Part shown: piece by piece, positions 45,855-54,280 of the stretch
Numbering within the stretch: the stretch's first letter is position 1
How the letters are laid out: each line of letters opens with the position of its first letter
NCBI RefSeq assembly: GCF_013376415.1
Contig: NZ_WYET01000001.1
Span: 186,001-250,000, forward strand
Direction: 5' to 3'
DNA from: Flagellimonas chongwuensis
Lineage (GTDB): Bacteria > Bacteroidota > Bacteroidia > Flavobacteriales > Flavobacteriaceae
Length of the DNA stretch: 64,000 nt
Notes under the pieces: model-generated
What the model saw: the letters and a program-made list of their open reading frames with translations, nothing else
The model's database searches: none
What the model was told of the DNA's origin: nothing
Translations under genes and position numbers: made by a program

Positions 45855-47093
45855 TTATACTACTTCTTCTGCTGTATGGCCCTGAGGCACTCTTCTTTCT
45901 TCCAATTTCTTACGAAACAGGAACAAAATGGAAAACAGAATCAACACTGCCAACGGAAAAAACATCATTTTCCCCAAGGTTGCCTTTCCTGCTGCCAATT
46001 CCGCCACCTCATCGGCAAGTCCAGATGAAACAGCTGTTTCTTTTGCTGTGTCCAACCAACCGCCGATCACGGGTTGCCATATGGCCGTGGAGAACATTCC
46101 TGCCCCACCTACCAAGGACATTCCCAATGCTCCCGTTTTGGGAAGGTATTCGGAAGTAAACCCAATCATGGTAGGCCAAAAATAACAAACTCCCAACGCA
46201 AAAAGAACGGCTGCCAAATAAATCATGGAGCCTTCGGCAACACTCATGCTATACACTGCTGCGGTAGTTATCAGGGCGGACATCACCAAAACCCCAATAG
46301 GATTAAGCCTATGTACAATGGGCCCGGCAAAATATCGGCCTATGGCCATAATACCGGTCACCATGGCCAAGACCAACATGGGGCTTGCCCCAGAATTACC
46401 CAAAATTCGTTCCACCCATTGTTGAGGGCCAAATTCTGAAATTGCGGTGAGGGTCATGCACAACATGATAAAAATGAACAATGGGTCTGCAAGACCTTTG
46501 ATGTTCTTTGTGGTGTCCGTTTCGATATGTTCGCTTTCTGGAAACTGTTGCTTAAAGAACATATATCCGTAGATAAGCGTAGGTATCAACATTACCGCAA
46601 TCTGCAATTGCCAACCCATTCCAAAATCGGTCATAAACTTGGAGATAAGGGAGCCGATCACAATTCCTCCAGGGAACCATACGTGGAACCTGTTCAACAT
46701 GGCTGTACGGTTCTTGGTGAACATATCGGCAATCATCGGATTACAGGCCGCTTCCACCGAACCATTGGCAAAGCCAATAAAGAAGGTGGATATAATCAAT
46801 GTCCAAAACCCTCCTGCCATTATAGTAAGGATCAATCCAAGCATGTGGCAGACAAATGCTGTTACCATGAGTTTACGTGCCCCAATTTTATTGTAGAGCA
46901 ATCCACCAAAGATCATGGCAATAGGGAATCCAAAAAAGCCCATACTGTTTATCCAACCTAATTGTTGATTGGAAAGCATGAATTCCTCCCCTAATTGGGT
47001 CAATATACCCGCCCTAATGGCAAAGGTCATGGATGTAACCACCAGCGATATACAGGCTGCCAGAAATAGCTGATTCTTGTTTACGTTTTTCAT
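45855..47093 (-). CDS. MFS transporter
   Basis: The 412-residue protein has about twelve membrane helices in two halves. The first loop carries GFPIAMIFGGLLYNKIGARKLM, equivalent to the MFS A motif. No substrate signature is evident. Position between Gfo/Idh and a second carrier suggests import of a sugar, keto-sugar or sugar acid released in the periplasm. Confidence 0.87.
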   Translation of the reverse strand: MKNVNKNQLFLAACISLVVTSMTFAIRAGILTQLGEEFMLSNQQLGWINSMGFFGFPIAMIFGGLLYNKIGARKLMVTAFVCHMLGLILTIMAGGFWTLIISTFFIGFANGSVEAACNPMIADMFTKNRTAMLNRFHVWFPGGIVIGSLISKFMTDFGMGWQLQIAVMLIPTLIYGYMFFKQQFPESEHIETDTTKNIKGLADPLFIFIMLCMTLTAISEFGPQQWVERILGNSGASPMLVLAMVTGIMAIGRYFAGPIVHRLNPIGVLVMSALITTAAVYSMSVAEGSMIYLAAVLFALGVCYFWPTMIGFTSEYLPKTGALGMSLVGGAGMFSTAIWQPVIGGWLDTAKETAVSSGLADEVAELAAGKATLGKMMFFPLAVLILFSILFLFRKKLEERRVPQGHTAEEVV

Positions 47094-47190
47094 TTTTGTT
47101 TCAGTTAATTTTGGTTGTATCTATAATCTTATGTCCTATTTTGATCATATTTAAATCAAAGGGTGTCCGAGCATGTGCATTCCCGATTAC

Positions 47191-48420
47191 CTAAGATTTA
47201 TATTCTACTTTCTCGTTCTTGAATATTAATGCAAACAACACGAATACTACTGCCGCGAATGCTGCTGGATAAATCCAAATACTTTCCCAAGCATGGGCGC
47301 CGTCTTCCATAGTAAGTGAATCGGTAATCTGGCCTGCGATCCAGAAACCTATTAACATTCCCACTCCATAGGTGGCCAATGTAATCAAGCCCTGTGCTGC
47401 ACTTTTGTACTTTTTACCAGCTTTTGTATCGGTATAAATTTGTCCGGATACAAAGAAGAAATCATAACAAATTCCATGCAGTGCAATCCCAAGAATCAGC
47501 ATAAAAGATAATTCATCAGCATTACCATAGGCGAACAATAGGTAACGAACCGTCCAGGCCAACATACCTACCAATATGGTCTTCTTAAATCCAAATCTGG
47601 TGAAAAAGAAAGGTAGTGCCAGAATGAAAAGTGCTTCGGAAATTTGACCGATGGCCATTTTACCTGTTGGGTTTGGCAATCCTATTTCTGACAGGAACGG
47701 GTTGGCATTTTGATAGTAAAAAGCCAACGGGATACAAATTAATACTGATGATATAAAGAACACCAAGAAGTTTTTATCCTTCAACAGTTTCAATGCATCA
47801 AGTCCCAACACATCGGAGATGGTCACTTTTTCGCTTTTGTCCACCTTTGGCGGTGTCTTTGGCAATGTGAAGCTGAAAAGCCCCAAAACTGCCGAAGCGA
47901 TTCCAGCCATCAAAAATGTATTTCTAAGCATTCCCGCTTCCAAAGCTTCTGGAGAGTCCCAAACAAAAAGGTAGCTTATTACCAACCCTGCGATAATCCA
48001 ACCAATGGTACCAAACACACGGATATTCGAGAACTCCTTTGCTGGGTCTTTCATTTGATTGAACGATATGGAATTCACCAAAGCCAATGTTGGCATATAC
48101 AAAATCATATAGCCCAATACGTATGGATAGAAGGCGGCAAAATCGTCCGATTGATACATCTGGTACATTAAAAATGCACCGATAAGGTGCAATACCCCCA
48201 AAATTCGTTCGGCATTAAAATATCTGTCAGCAATAAGTCCAATAATGAACGGAGCTATTATAGCACCCCATGATTGGGTGGAAAAAGCCATCGAGGATTG
48301 CCCTGCTGTTGCTTCTAGATTATTCCCTAGGAATGTTCCCAGGGTAACAAACCAACCTCCCCAGATAAAAAATTCGAGGAACATCATAAATGAGAGTTGG
48401 AATTTGGTCTTAATATTCAT
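47191..48420 (-). CDS. NupG-like (NHS family) MFS permease
   Basis: The 409-residue protein resembles the nucleoside:H+ symporter branch, with MFLEFFIWGGWFVTLGTFL at the N-terminus, twelve membrane helices and RVFGTIGWIIAGLVISYLF near residue 133-151. In Bacteroidota such permeases are frequently encoded beside Gfo/Idh and isomerase genes, so a glycoside or sugar substrate is more likely here than nucleosides; this is inference. Confidence 0.85.
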   Translation of the reverse strand: MNIKTKFQLSFMMFLEFFIWGGWFVTLGTFLGNNLEATAGQSSMAFSTQSWGAIIAPFIIGLIADRYFNAERILGVLHLIGAFLMYQMYQSDDFAAFYPYVLGYMILYMPTLALVNSISFNQMKDPAKEFSNIRVFGTIGWIIAGLVISYLFVWDSPEALEAGMLRNTFLMAGIASAVLGLFSFTLPKTPPKVDKSEKVTISDVLGLDALKLLKDKNFLVFFISSVLICIPLAFYYQNANPFLSEIGLPNPTGKMAIGQISEALFILALPFFFTRFGFKKTILVGMLAWTVRYLLFAYGNADELSFMLILGIALHGICYDFFFVSGQIYTDTKAGKKYKSAAQGLITLATYGVGMLIGFWIAGQITDSLTMEDGAHAWESIWIYPAAFAAVVFVLFALIFKNEKVEYKS

Positions 48421-48443
48421 TGTTGGTATTCAAAAATTAGTAA

Positions 48444-48887
48444 TTATCGTTTGTAATGCACATAGTCCAAAGGCTCGGGCTCTATCCCTGCATTTCTCAA
48501 CTCCATCATAATTTGCCCCCTATGGTGCGTGGAATGATTGATGATATGAAAAAGGATGTCCTCCAGTTTATTTGAAAAATTCTTTCCTGTACTGTTGGTA
48601 TATTCCACTCGTTTATCAAAAGTATCCGTGCTGGATACAATTTCAAAGGAAGTTCGTTGATTTTCGTAATGAATGTCTTCCCATGTATCTACCTCATGCA
48701 GGTCCCAGACTCCAAATTCAGTTGGGTATTCCAGTATCCTTTGGTTCCAAATATGATGGGCATTTAGTATATGACTAAAAAGTCTAATGCAGTTGTCCGG
48801 AACCTGGCCCGGACCACTGCATTGTTCAATTATTTTTTTGTTACAATAGAAATTGTAATCGAAGAGCTGTTGTAAAAATCCCTTCAT
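48444..48887 (-). CDS. DinB-family protein
   Basis: The 147-residue four-helix protein has the three metal-binding His positions of DinB/YfiT proteins: LFSHILNAHHIW (about 37-48) and HIINHSTHHRGQIMMEL (about 113-129). Some relatives are thiol-S-transferases; others are uncharacterised. It sits between two sugar-pathway genes, 22-24 bases from each, so it is part of this operon. Confidence 0.87.
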   Translation of the reverse strand: MKGFLQQLFDYNFYCNKKIIEQCSGPGQVPDNCIRLFSHILNAHHIWNQRILEYPTEFGVWDLHEVDTWEDIHYENQRTSFEIVSSTDTFDKRVEYTNSTGKNFSNKLEDILFHIINHSTHHRGQIMMELRNAGIEPEPLDYVHYKR

Positions 48888-48910
48888 CTACCCATTTATA
48901 TTTAGTAGGA

Positions 48911-49909
48911 CTATTCCAGTACTTTTTCCAAAAGTTTCTTGGTTGCCAATATTCCTTCTTCTTCGCTAAGTTCAGAGCCTTCGTACTCTACCCCAACATA
49001 ACCTTCGTATCCAGCATCCAATACAATATCCATGATTTTAGGATAATCCACTCTGGTCTCATAGCCTTCTTCATTGAAACTGTAGGATTTGGCACTAACA
49101 CCTTTGGCATAAGGCATCAATTCTTTTACCCCTTTATATTTGTCGTACTCTTCCAAACATTCTGATGAATAGTAATCCCCTGCTTCCCTTTTGATGCAGA
49201 AGTTTCCAAAATCCGGCAATGTACCACAATTGTCCATGCCCACTTTTTCCATAACGTCTGCCAACATTTGGGCATTGGAAGATGGCCCGCCGTGATTCTC
49301 TACAATAATATTGATGTTTTTGTCCTTGGCATAAGTGGCCAATTGGGTAAGCCCCGCAACGGATGCAGGCATCCATACTTCTGGCTCCATGCTTCCGTTA
49401 AGGTTAACGCGGATGGAGTGGCAACCCAAAGCTGCGGCCGCATCTACCCATTTATAATGGTTTTCCACTGCTTTTGTTCTTTCGGCTTCATCAGGAACCG
49501 CGATGTCGCCTTGTCCATCCACCATGATCAAAAGATTCTTCAACCCATATTTTTCACTTTCGGCCTTACTCTTTTCCACCCATTTGTTCATGGCCTCTTC
49601 GGAAAAATTCGCAGCTTGCAGTTCTTTATAATAAAGAGCGCTCACATATTCCAATCCCTCAAAACCCCATTTGCTTGCTTTTTCCGCAAACGTGTAAGGA
49701 TCAACGCCTTCTTCGAAAATCATTTTGTGAATGGACCATTGTGCCAGAGAAAGCTTAATGTCCGGTTTAGGCTCATCTTCTGCTACTACCTCGGTACCAG
49801 ATTCCTCCGCTGTTTCCTTCTTTGAATTCTCTTTACAGGAATAAAATCCTAAAAAAGCCACGGCAATAAGTGTGACAATACTTTTCTGTGCTAAACTACT
49901 TCTGTTCAT
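48911..49909 (-). CDS. Periplasmic lipoprotein sugar isomerase/epimerase (TIM barrel)
   Basis: The 332-residue protein has a lipobox FYSC (Cys25) and an acidic linker, then an AP-endonuclease-2-type TIM barrel: LSLAQWSIHKMIF, GFEGLEYVSALYY, NIIVENHGGPSSN (about 199-211), GTLPDFGNFCI and GYVGVEYEGSEL. It is therefore outside the cytoplasm, unlike the isomerase at 41275. It leads the minus-strand operon and is divergent from the second GMC gene. Confidence 0.87.
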   Translation of the reverse strand: MNRSSLAQKSIVTLIAVAFLGFYSCKENSKKETAEESGTEVVAEDEPKPDIKLSLAQWSIHKMIFEEGVDPYTFAEKASKWGFEGLEYVSALYYKELQAANFSEEAMNKWVEKSKAESEKYGLKNLLIMVDGQGDIAVPDEAERTKAVENHYKWVDAAAALGCHSIRVNLNGSMEPEVWMPASVAGLTQLATYAKDKNINIIVENHGGPSSNAQMLADVMEKVGMDNCGTLPDFGNFCIKREAGDYYSSECLEEYDKYKGVKELMPYAKGVSAKSYSFNEEGYETRVDYPKIMDIVLDAGYEGYVGVEYEGSELSEEEGILATKKLLEKVLE

Positions 49910-49979
49910 ATTTTTACGTTAGTTAATTTCGTGCGGAATCCAAAAACTACAACGTTATAGTGCTGAATTCTCAATAAAC

Positions 49980-50023
49980 ATAGGGATTAAATGTAGAAAA
50001 TTAATTTAATAATTAATACATTT
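49980..50023. promoter_or_regulatory. Shared promoter words, copy 2, within a palindromic region
   Basis: ATAGGGATTA (49980-49989) and ATGTAGAAAA (49991-50000) match the words at 42418-42445. The second word begins a dyad with outer arms AAATGT/ACATTT and inner arms ATTAATT/AATTAAT (49989-50023). The region separates the lipoprotein isomerase from GMC copy 2. Confidence 0.45.
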
Positions 50024-50045
50024 AGCAAATAAACAATCCGAATAA

Positions 50046-51764
50046 ATGAGTAAATTTTATTACAATCAGGAGCAGGAATCCTACGATGCCATTGTGGTAG
50101 GTACGGGTATCAGCGGTGGTTGGGCTGCAAAAGAATTGTGCGAAAACGGTCTCAAGACTTTGGTCTTGGAGCGTGGCCCCATGGTAAAACACCGTGAAGA
50201 TTACCCTACGGCCAATATGGACGATTGGGATTTTAAGCATGCGGGCAGAGCAACCCGAGAAGACGTTAAGCAACAAGAGAAACAATCCAGAACCGGTTAC
50301 ACCACTGGTGCAGCCTCAAAACATTGGTTTGTAAACGACTTGGACCATCCTTACAACGAGACCAAACGTTTCGATTGGATGAGAGGTTACCACGTAGGTG
50401 GACGTTCCATTATGTGGGGACGACACAGCTACAGATGGAGCGACATTGATTTCACTGCAAACAAAAATGAGGGAATCGCCGTGGATTGGCCAGTACGCTA
50501 CAAGGACATAGCCCCTTGGTACGATAAAGTTGAAAGTTACATCGGTGTATCCGGTGAAAATTTAGGTCTGCCTCAACTTCCCGATGGACAGTTTGAGCCC
50601 ATGATGGAACTCAATTGTGTAGAGGACCACGTAAGAGGCAAGGTCGCCGAACATTTTGGTGGCCGTGTTATCACTGCAGGTAGGGTGGCCCACATAAACA
50701 GTGACAAACAGTTTGATGGTGACGGTCGGGTTCGTTGTCAATTTAGGAACCGTTGTATTAGAGGATGTCCTTTCGGAGCATATTTTAGCAGCGTTTCTTC
50801 TACGTTGCCAGCTGCCGAAGCTACAGGAAACATGACCCTTAGACCAGATTCCATTGTACACGAGGTAATCTATGACCCTAACACCAAGAAAGCTACAGGC
50901 GTTAAGGTTATCGATAGAGAAACAAAGGAAGAATTTGAATTCAAAGCAAAAGTTATTTTCCTATGTGCTTCTGCCATTGCTTCTACTTCCATTTTGATGC
51001 AATCCAAATCGGATAGGTTCCCTAACGGTTTAGGAAACGACTCCGGAGAATTGGGCCACAACATTATGGACCACCACTTTTTAGTAGGTGCATCCGGTAA
51101 GTTTGATGGTTACGAAGACAAATACTACAAGGGCAGAAAGCCCAATGGAGTGTACATTCCAAGATTTAGAAACCTTGGCGGTGATTCCGATATGAAAAAC
51201 TTTAAACGTGGTTATGGCTACCAAGGAGGTGCGGGCAGAGGCAATTACGAAGAATTGGTCGCCGAAGCAGCTTACGGAAAAGCATATAAAGATGCAATGT
51301 TGACTCCCGGTGGATGGAACTTTAGCATCAATGCTTTCGGTGAAACCCTCCCTTACCACGAAAACAAAATGACCTTGGATTACGACAAAAAGGACAAGTG
51401 GGGACTCCCTACTGTAACCTTTGATGCCGAAATCGGTGAAAACGAGCACAACATGCGCAAGGATATGCAAGAGCAAGCGGTTCAAATGCTCGAAAAAGCA
51501 GGTGCAAAAGACATCACCGCTTTCAACGCCCCTTATGCATTGGGTCTGGGAATCCACGAAATGGGTACCGCCCGTATGGGGCTTGACCCAAAAACTTCCG
51601 TAGTCAATGGGAACAACCAAGTACACGGATGTAAGAACGTATATGTGACCGATGGTTCCTTTATGGCATCTGCAAGTTGCGTAAACCCATCGTTGACTTA
51701 TATGGCATTTACCGCAAGGGCAGCCAACCATGCCGCCCAAGAACTTAAAAAAGGAAATATATAA
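50046..51764 (+). CDS. GMC-family flavin oxidoreductase (glucoside-dehydrogenase-like), copy 2
   Basis: The 572-residue paralogue of the protein at 42470 is identical at most aligned positions in the N-terminal half. The FAD motif is VGTGISGGWAAKEL; the CX5CX3C cluster is Cys231, Cys237 and Cys241; the catalytic pair is probably His504 (GIHEMGTARMG) and Asn547 (SCVNPSLTYMAF). There is no signal peptide. The ATG of the Tat-type small subunit overlaps its stop by one base, so the large subunit is probably exported by hitch-hiking, as known for FAD gluconate and glucose dehydrogenases. The expected reaction is oxidation of a sugar or glycoside hydroxyl, C3 by analogy with glucoside 3-dehydrogenase. 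Confidence 0.92.
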   Translation: MSKFYYNQEQESYDAIVVGTGISGGWAAKELCENGLKTLVLERGPMVKHREDYPTANMDDWDFKHAGRATREDVKQQEKQSRTGYTTGAASKHWFVNDLDHPYNETKRFDWMRGYHVGGRSIMWGRHSYRWSDIDFTANKNEGIAVDWPVRYKDIAPWYDKVESYIGVSGENLGLPQLPDGQFEPMMELNCVEDHVRGKVAEHFGGRVITAGRVAHINSDKQFDGDGRVRCQFRNRCIRGCPFGAYFSSVSSTLPAAEATGNMTLRPDSIVHEVIYDPNTKKATGVKVIDRETKEEFEFKAKVIFLCASAIASTSILMQSKSDRFPNGLGNDSGELGHNIMDHHFLVGASGKFDGYEDKYYKGRKPNGVYIPRFRNLGGDSDMKNFKRGYGYQGGAGRGNYEELVAEAAYGKAYKDAMLTPGGWNFSINAFGETLPYHENKMTLDYDKKDKWGLPTVTFDAEIGENEHNMRKDMQEQAVQMLEKAGAKDITAFNAPYALGLGIHEMGTARMGLDPKTSVVNGNNQVHGCKNVYVTDGSFMASASCVNPSLTYMAFTARAANHAAQELKKGNI

Positions 51765-52417
51765 TGGAAAGAAGATCAGCACTTAAAAATATGGGACTGG
51801 CCTTCGGTTATGCCGTGGCCACCCCGACATTGTTATCGCTATTGCAAAGCTGTAAGGACAAACCCGCATATTCGGAGTGGTCCCCCAGCTTTTTGAGCAA
51901 GGAGCAAGGGTATGCCTTAGCGCAGACCGTGGATGTAATTCTTCCCAAAACGGATACTCCTTCTGCAACCGAGGTAAATGTTCATGTATTTATCGATGCC
52001 TATTTGGACGAAGTAATGCCTTTGGACCAAAGAGAGTTTGTCATCATGAAAATGAACAAGTTCTATGACAAGGTATTGGCCGATTCTGGCAAAGAATCTC
52101 TATTGGATTTGGAAGCCGCGGATATAGAGCCAGCTTTGCAAGCATACCTACGAAAACGTTCGGATGAAGAGGAAGAAGCACATTCCGAAGCCATCATGAA
52201 CTACATGGAAGCCATTATGCAAGGTGGAGAAGGTAGTTTGGATGATGATATTGCCCGTTTTTCCTTTGCCAATGACTTGAGGGATTTGGCCACTTGGGCC
52301 TACAAATCCTCAGAATATGTGGGTGAGGAAGTATTGGCTTATTTGCCAATTCCTGGTGAATATATCGGTTGTGGCGACCTTGAAACCTTGACAGGCGGCA
52401 AGGCTTGGTCTATCTAA
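51764..52417 (+). CDS. Gluconate 2-dehydrogenase subunit 3-family protein (Tat lipoprotein)
   Basis: The 217-residue small subunit starts MERRSALKNMG, with twin arginines at 3-4, a mild hydrophobic core and a lipobox LLQSC (Cys30), so it looks like a Tat-exported lipoprotein. The body has the family pattern YALAQTVDVILPKTDTPSATE (about 49-69) and a C-terminal IPGEYIGCGDLETL. It should anchor and export the GMC flavoprotein encoded just upstream (TAATG overlap). No third, multi-haem cytochrome subunit follows. Confidence 0.92.
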   Translation: MERRSALKNMGLAFGYAVATPTLLSLLQSCKDKPAYSEWSPSFLSKEQGYALAQTVDVILPKTDTPSATEVNVHVFIDAYLDEVMPLDQREFVIMKMNKFYDKVLADSGKESLLDLEAADIEPALQAYLRKRSDEEEEAHSEAIMNYMEAIMQGGEGSLDDDIARFSFANDLRDLATWAYKSSEYVGEEVLAYLPIPGEYIGCGDLETLTGGKAWSI

Positions 52418-52441
52418 GCTTTAATTAACATCCATAAAATC

Positions 52442-52470
52442 AAAAACCTCCAATACTGGGGGTTTTTTTA
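52442..52470 (+). terminator. Intrinsic terminator of the GMC/subunit 3 operon
   Basis: AAAAACCTCC and GGGGGTTTTT pair with one G-T wobble around a 6-base loop and continue into T residues, 24 bases after the subunit 3 stop. Confidence 0.85.
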
Positions 52471-52491
52471 TATACGGTTACCAAAAAAATA

Positions 52492-52529
52492 CCTCGGATG
52501 GTTCTACTGTGGGGTAAACTTATCCGAGG
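52492..52529 (-). terminator. Minus-strand intrinsic terminator without a gene
   Basis: CCTCGGAT and ATCCGAGG form an 8-bp stem whose loop contains an inner stem (GTT/AAC and TAC/GTA). Read on the minus strand, the hairpin is followed by TATTTTTTT. All flanking genes are on the plus strand, so it would end an unannotated minus-strand RNA. Confidence 0.65.
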
Positions 52530-52575
52530 CATAAAATCAATAAACACTATCACATTTGCCATTCAAGGCACAAAA

Positions 52576-52620
52576 AACTGTATACGCAGTACAGTAACAA
52601 CTGTATTATCGGCACAGTAA
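52576..52620. repeat. Two tandem 19-bp dyads, ACTGT-N9-ACAGT, 23 bp apart
   Basis: The first dyad is at 52577-52595 and the second at 52600-52618. Each is flanked so that AACTGTAT and ACAGTAA recur in direct orientation. The 23-bp period puts both on nearly the same helix face, as in tandem operators. No neighbouring promoter is obvious. Confidence 0.5.
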
Positions 52621-52740
52621 TTTGTTGAAGATTTCCAAAAAATAATTCGAGAATCCTTTGCTTTACAGCGAGTGAAATCTACCTAAATTGAATTTTTCGG
52701 TCAACACAGACAAAGATTTAAAAATACCTTGAGTTTTTAA

Positions 52741-52880
52741 AGATTCAACGCTAAAAACACCCTTAAAGTTTTTAACACAAAATGTTGAAATCTAGGCACA
52801 GACTTGCCTTGTAAGCAATACTTTACAAAATCTGTAAAAACAAAAGACCAAGTAACATAGAAGTATGCTTACCTGGTCTT
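52741..52880. ncRNA. Candidate structured RNA: three consecutive nested hairpins
   Basis: Hairpin 1 (52741-52793) has outer arms AGATTCAAC/GTTGAAATCT and a separate inner stem TAAAAAC/GTTTTTA. Hairpin 2 (about 52802-52839) has outer ACAGA/TCTGT and inner TTGTAA/TTACAA. Hairpin 3 (52844-52880) has arms AAGACCAAGTAA/TTACCTGGTCTT with one mismatch and is followed on the minus strand by a T-rich stretch. No known RNA family was recognised and the strand is uncertain. Confidence 0.35.
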
Positions 52881-53482
52881 GCTTTTACGATGAACCGGCC
52901 AAAGAGCCAAATATTACCAAAGAGTACGGCCTCTTCAATTGAGCCTTACTAAATCTTTTTTTGTCCTAGGTAGTTCCCCCGAAACCTAAAACCAAATCCA
53001 GATTATGGCCAAACAGAAGTTAATTGTGCAAGCGGTTTATACAATCAAAAGATTGGTTGCCGTGGCCGTACAATTATTTGGTAATACAAAAATTTTAAGA
53101 GCTAATGTGTTACAAAATCATTTCTTCGCAACAACCTTATTCCAATCGCCTCCCAATTGGGCATTGTTCTTTTCTGATAACGCGGCAAAAAACAATGCCA
53201 CTATCAAAATCAAAAACAATATTGCACATTTTTTCATTTTCTGGCTATTTCAAAATTGTCCTCTTATTTTTGACATGCCGAATATAGACAACTAAATTTC
53301 ACGCATATAATGTCTATGTATAAACTGTTCTGTTTTATGTATAATTGGTTTTTGCGTATGGGAAACCAGCTTTAGCTTTCCTGCTAACTAAAGCCCAAAA
53401 CAGAAAAAACCAGTGATTTTTCACCTGATTCCCCTTTTTATACCAGTTATACGTGCTAAATATCCATTAACACATTATTTTA

Positions 53483-53511
53483 TTGCCATGTAGAGAATAA
53501 TTCTAAATTTG
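53483..53511 (+). promoter_or_regulatory. Promoter of the LytTR two-component operon
   Basis: TTG (53483-53485) and a perfect -7 box TAAATTTG (53504-53511) are separated by 18 bases, and the response regulator ATG is 19 bases downstream. Confidence 0.75.
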
Positions 53512-53530
53512 GTATAACCTATATTAGATT

Positions 53531-54265
53531 ATGCTAGAAGCAGTAATAGTTGATGACGAAATAAAAGCCCTCCAAAGCCTAAGCTGGGAACTTACCAACT
53601 TGAGCGATGAAGTGGATATTATTGCATCTTTTACAGATGCCAGGGAAGCTTTGGACTATTTGGAAAAGAACACTCCCGATTGTCTATTTTTGGATATTGA
53701 AATGCCCGCAATGGACGGGTTCCAGTTTATAAAAAACTTGAAAAACAAGGATTTTCCTGTTGTCATTACTACAGCCTATAATCAATATGCCCTGCAGGCC
53801 CTAAAAAATGAGGCCATCGACTATCTCCTAAAACCGATAGACTCGGATGATCTGGAGGAAACCATAGCTAAAATAAAAAAGTTCAACGCTAAAAATTTGA
53901 CCGTTGAACGCTTGGAAAGAATTCTTCTTAATTTTAATTCGGAATCGCAAAGCAAAAAAATAACCATCAATACGGATGGTAAATTGGTCTTTTTGAACAG
54001 CGATGAAATCCTGTATGCAGAATCCGACGGTAATTACAGTACTATTTTTCTAAAGGATGGACAAAAAATCCTTCTCACGAAAAAATTGAAGGAAGTCAAT
54101 GCCTTGTTACCAGAAAGTAGCTTTTTTAGAATACACAACTCTTATATAATCAATCTCAACAAAATAAAAGAATTCCTCAAAACCGACGGTTATGTGGTTC
54201 TGGAATCCAATCATAAAATCCCAGTCTCCCGGCAAAAAAAATCCGACTTTTTGGATATGCTATAA
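53531..54265 (+). CDS. LytTR-family response regulator
   Basis: The 244-residue protein has a CheY-like receiver (1-120) with acidic pocket Asp8/Asp9, phospho-acceptor Asp55 in CLFLDIEMPAMDG and Lys in LLKPIDSDD (about 102). The LytTR DNA-binding domain (about 145-244) includes ILYAESDGNYSTIFLKDG and FFRIHNSYIINLNKI. It starts 15 bases before its partner kinase gene and has its own promoter. Targets are unknown. Confidence 0.93.
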   Translation: MLEAVIVDDEIKALQSLSWELTNLSDEVDIIASFTDAREALDYLEKNTPDCLFLDIEMPAMDGFQFIKNLKNKDFPVVITTAYNQYALQALKNEAIDYLLKPIDSDDLEETIAKIKKFNAKNLTVERLERILLNFNSESQSKKITINTDGKLVFLNSDEILYAESDGNYSTIFLKDGQKILLTKKLKEVNALLPESSFFRIHNSYIINLNKIKEFLKTDGYVVLESNHKIPVSRQKKSDFLDML

Positions 54266-54280
54266 TCTCAAAATGTTCAC

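Larger units (their letters stand above)
52471..53530. other. 1.06-kb region without a convincing gene
   Basis: Besides the terminator, tandem dyads and hairpins listed separately, it has a G/C-richer patch at 52890-52990 with short stems (minus-strand TAGGT/ACCTA, GGCTC/GAGGCC and repeated CTCTTTGG), a stem GGCATTGTT/AACAATGCC around 53159-53201, and GCTTTAG/CTAAAGC at 53369-53394. A 96-codon plus-strand frame at 53005-53295 shows no recognisable domain and I do not call it. Confidence 0.6.

Noticed and set aside
44878-45885. A 335-codon frame antisense to the Gfo/Idh gene
   Set aside because: The minus strand encodes a clear Gfo/Idh enzyme with EKP and catalytic His motifs; the antisense product is Cys/His/Phe-rich with no domain.
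52844-52880. Hairpin 3 as a riboswitch for the LytTR operon
   Set aside because: The LytTR operon has its own promoter at 53483-53511, about 600 bases downstream, so this hairpin is not in its leader.
53005-53295. A 96-codon plus-strand frame in the gene-poor region
   Set aside because: It has no recognisable domain, no promoter nearby, a C-terminus rich in unusual hydrophobic runs, and it spans a stem-forming segment; more likely chance.
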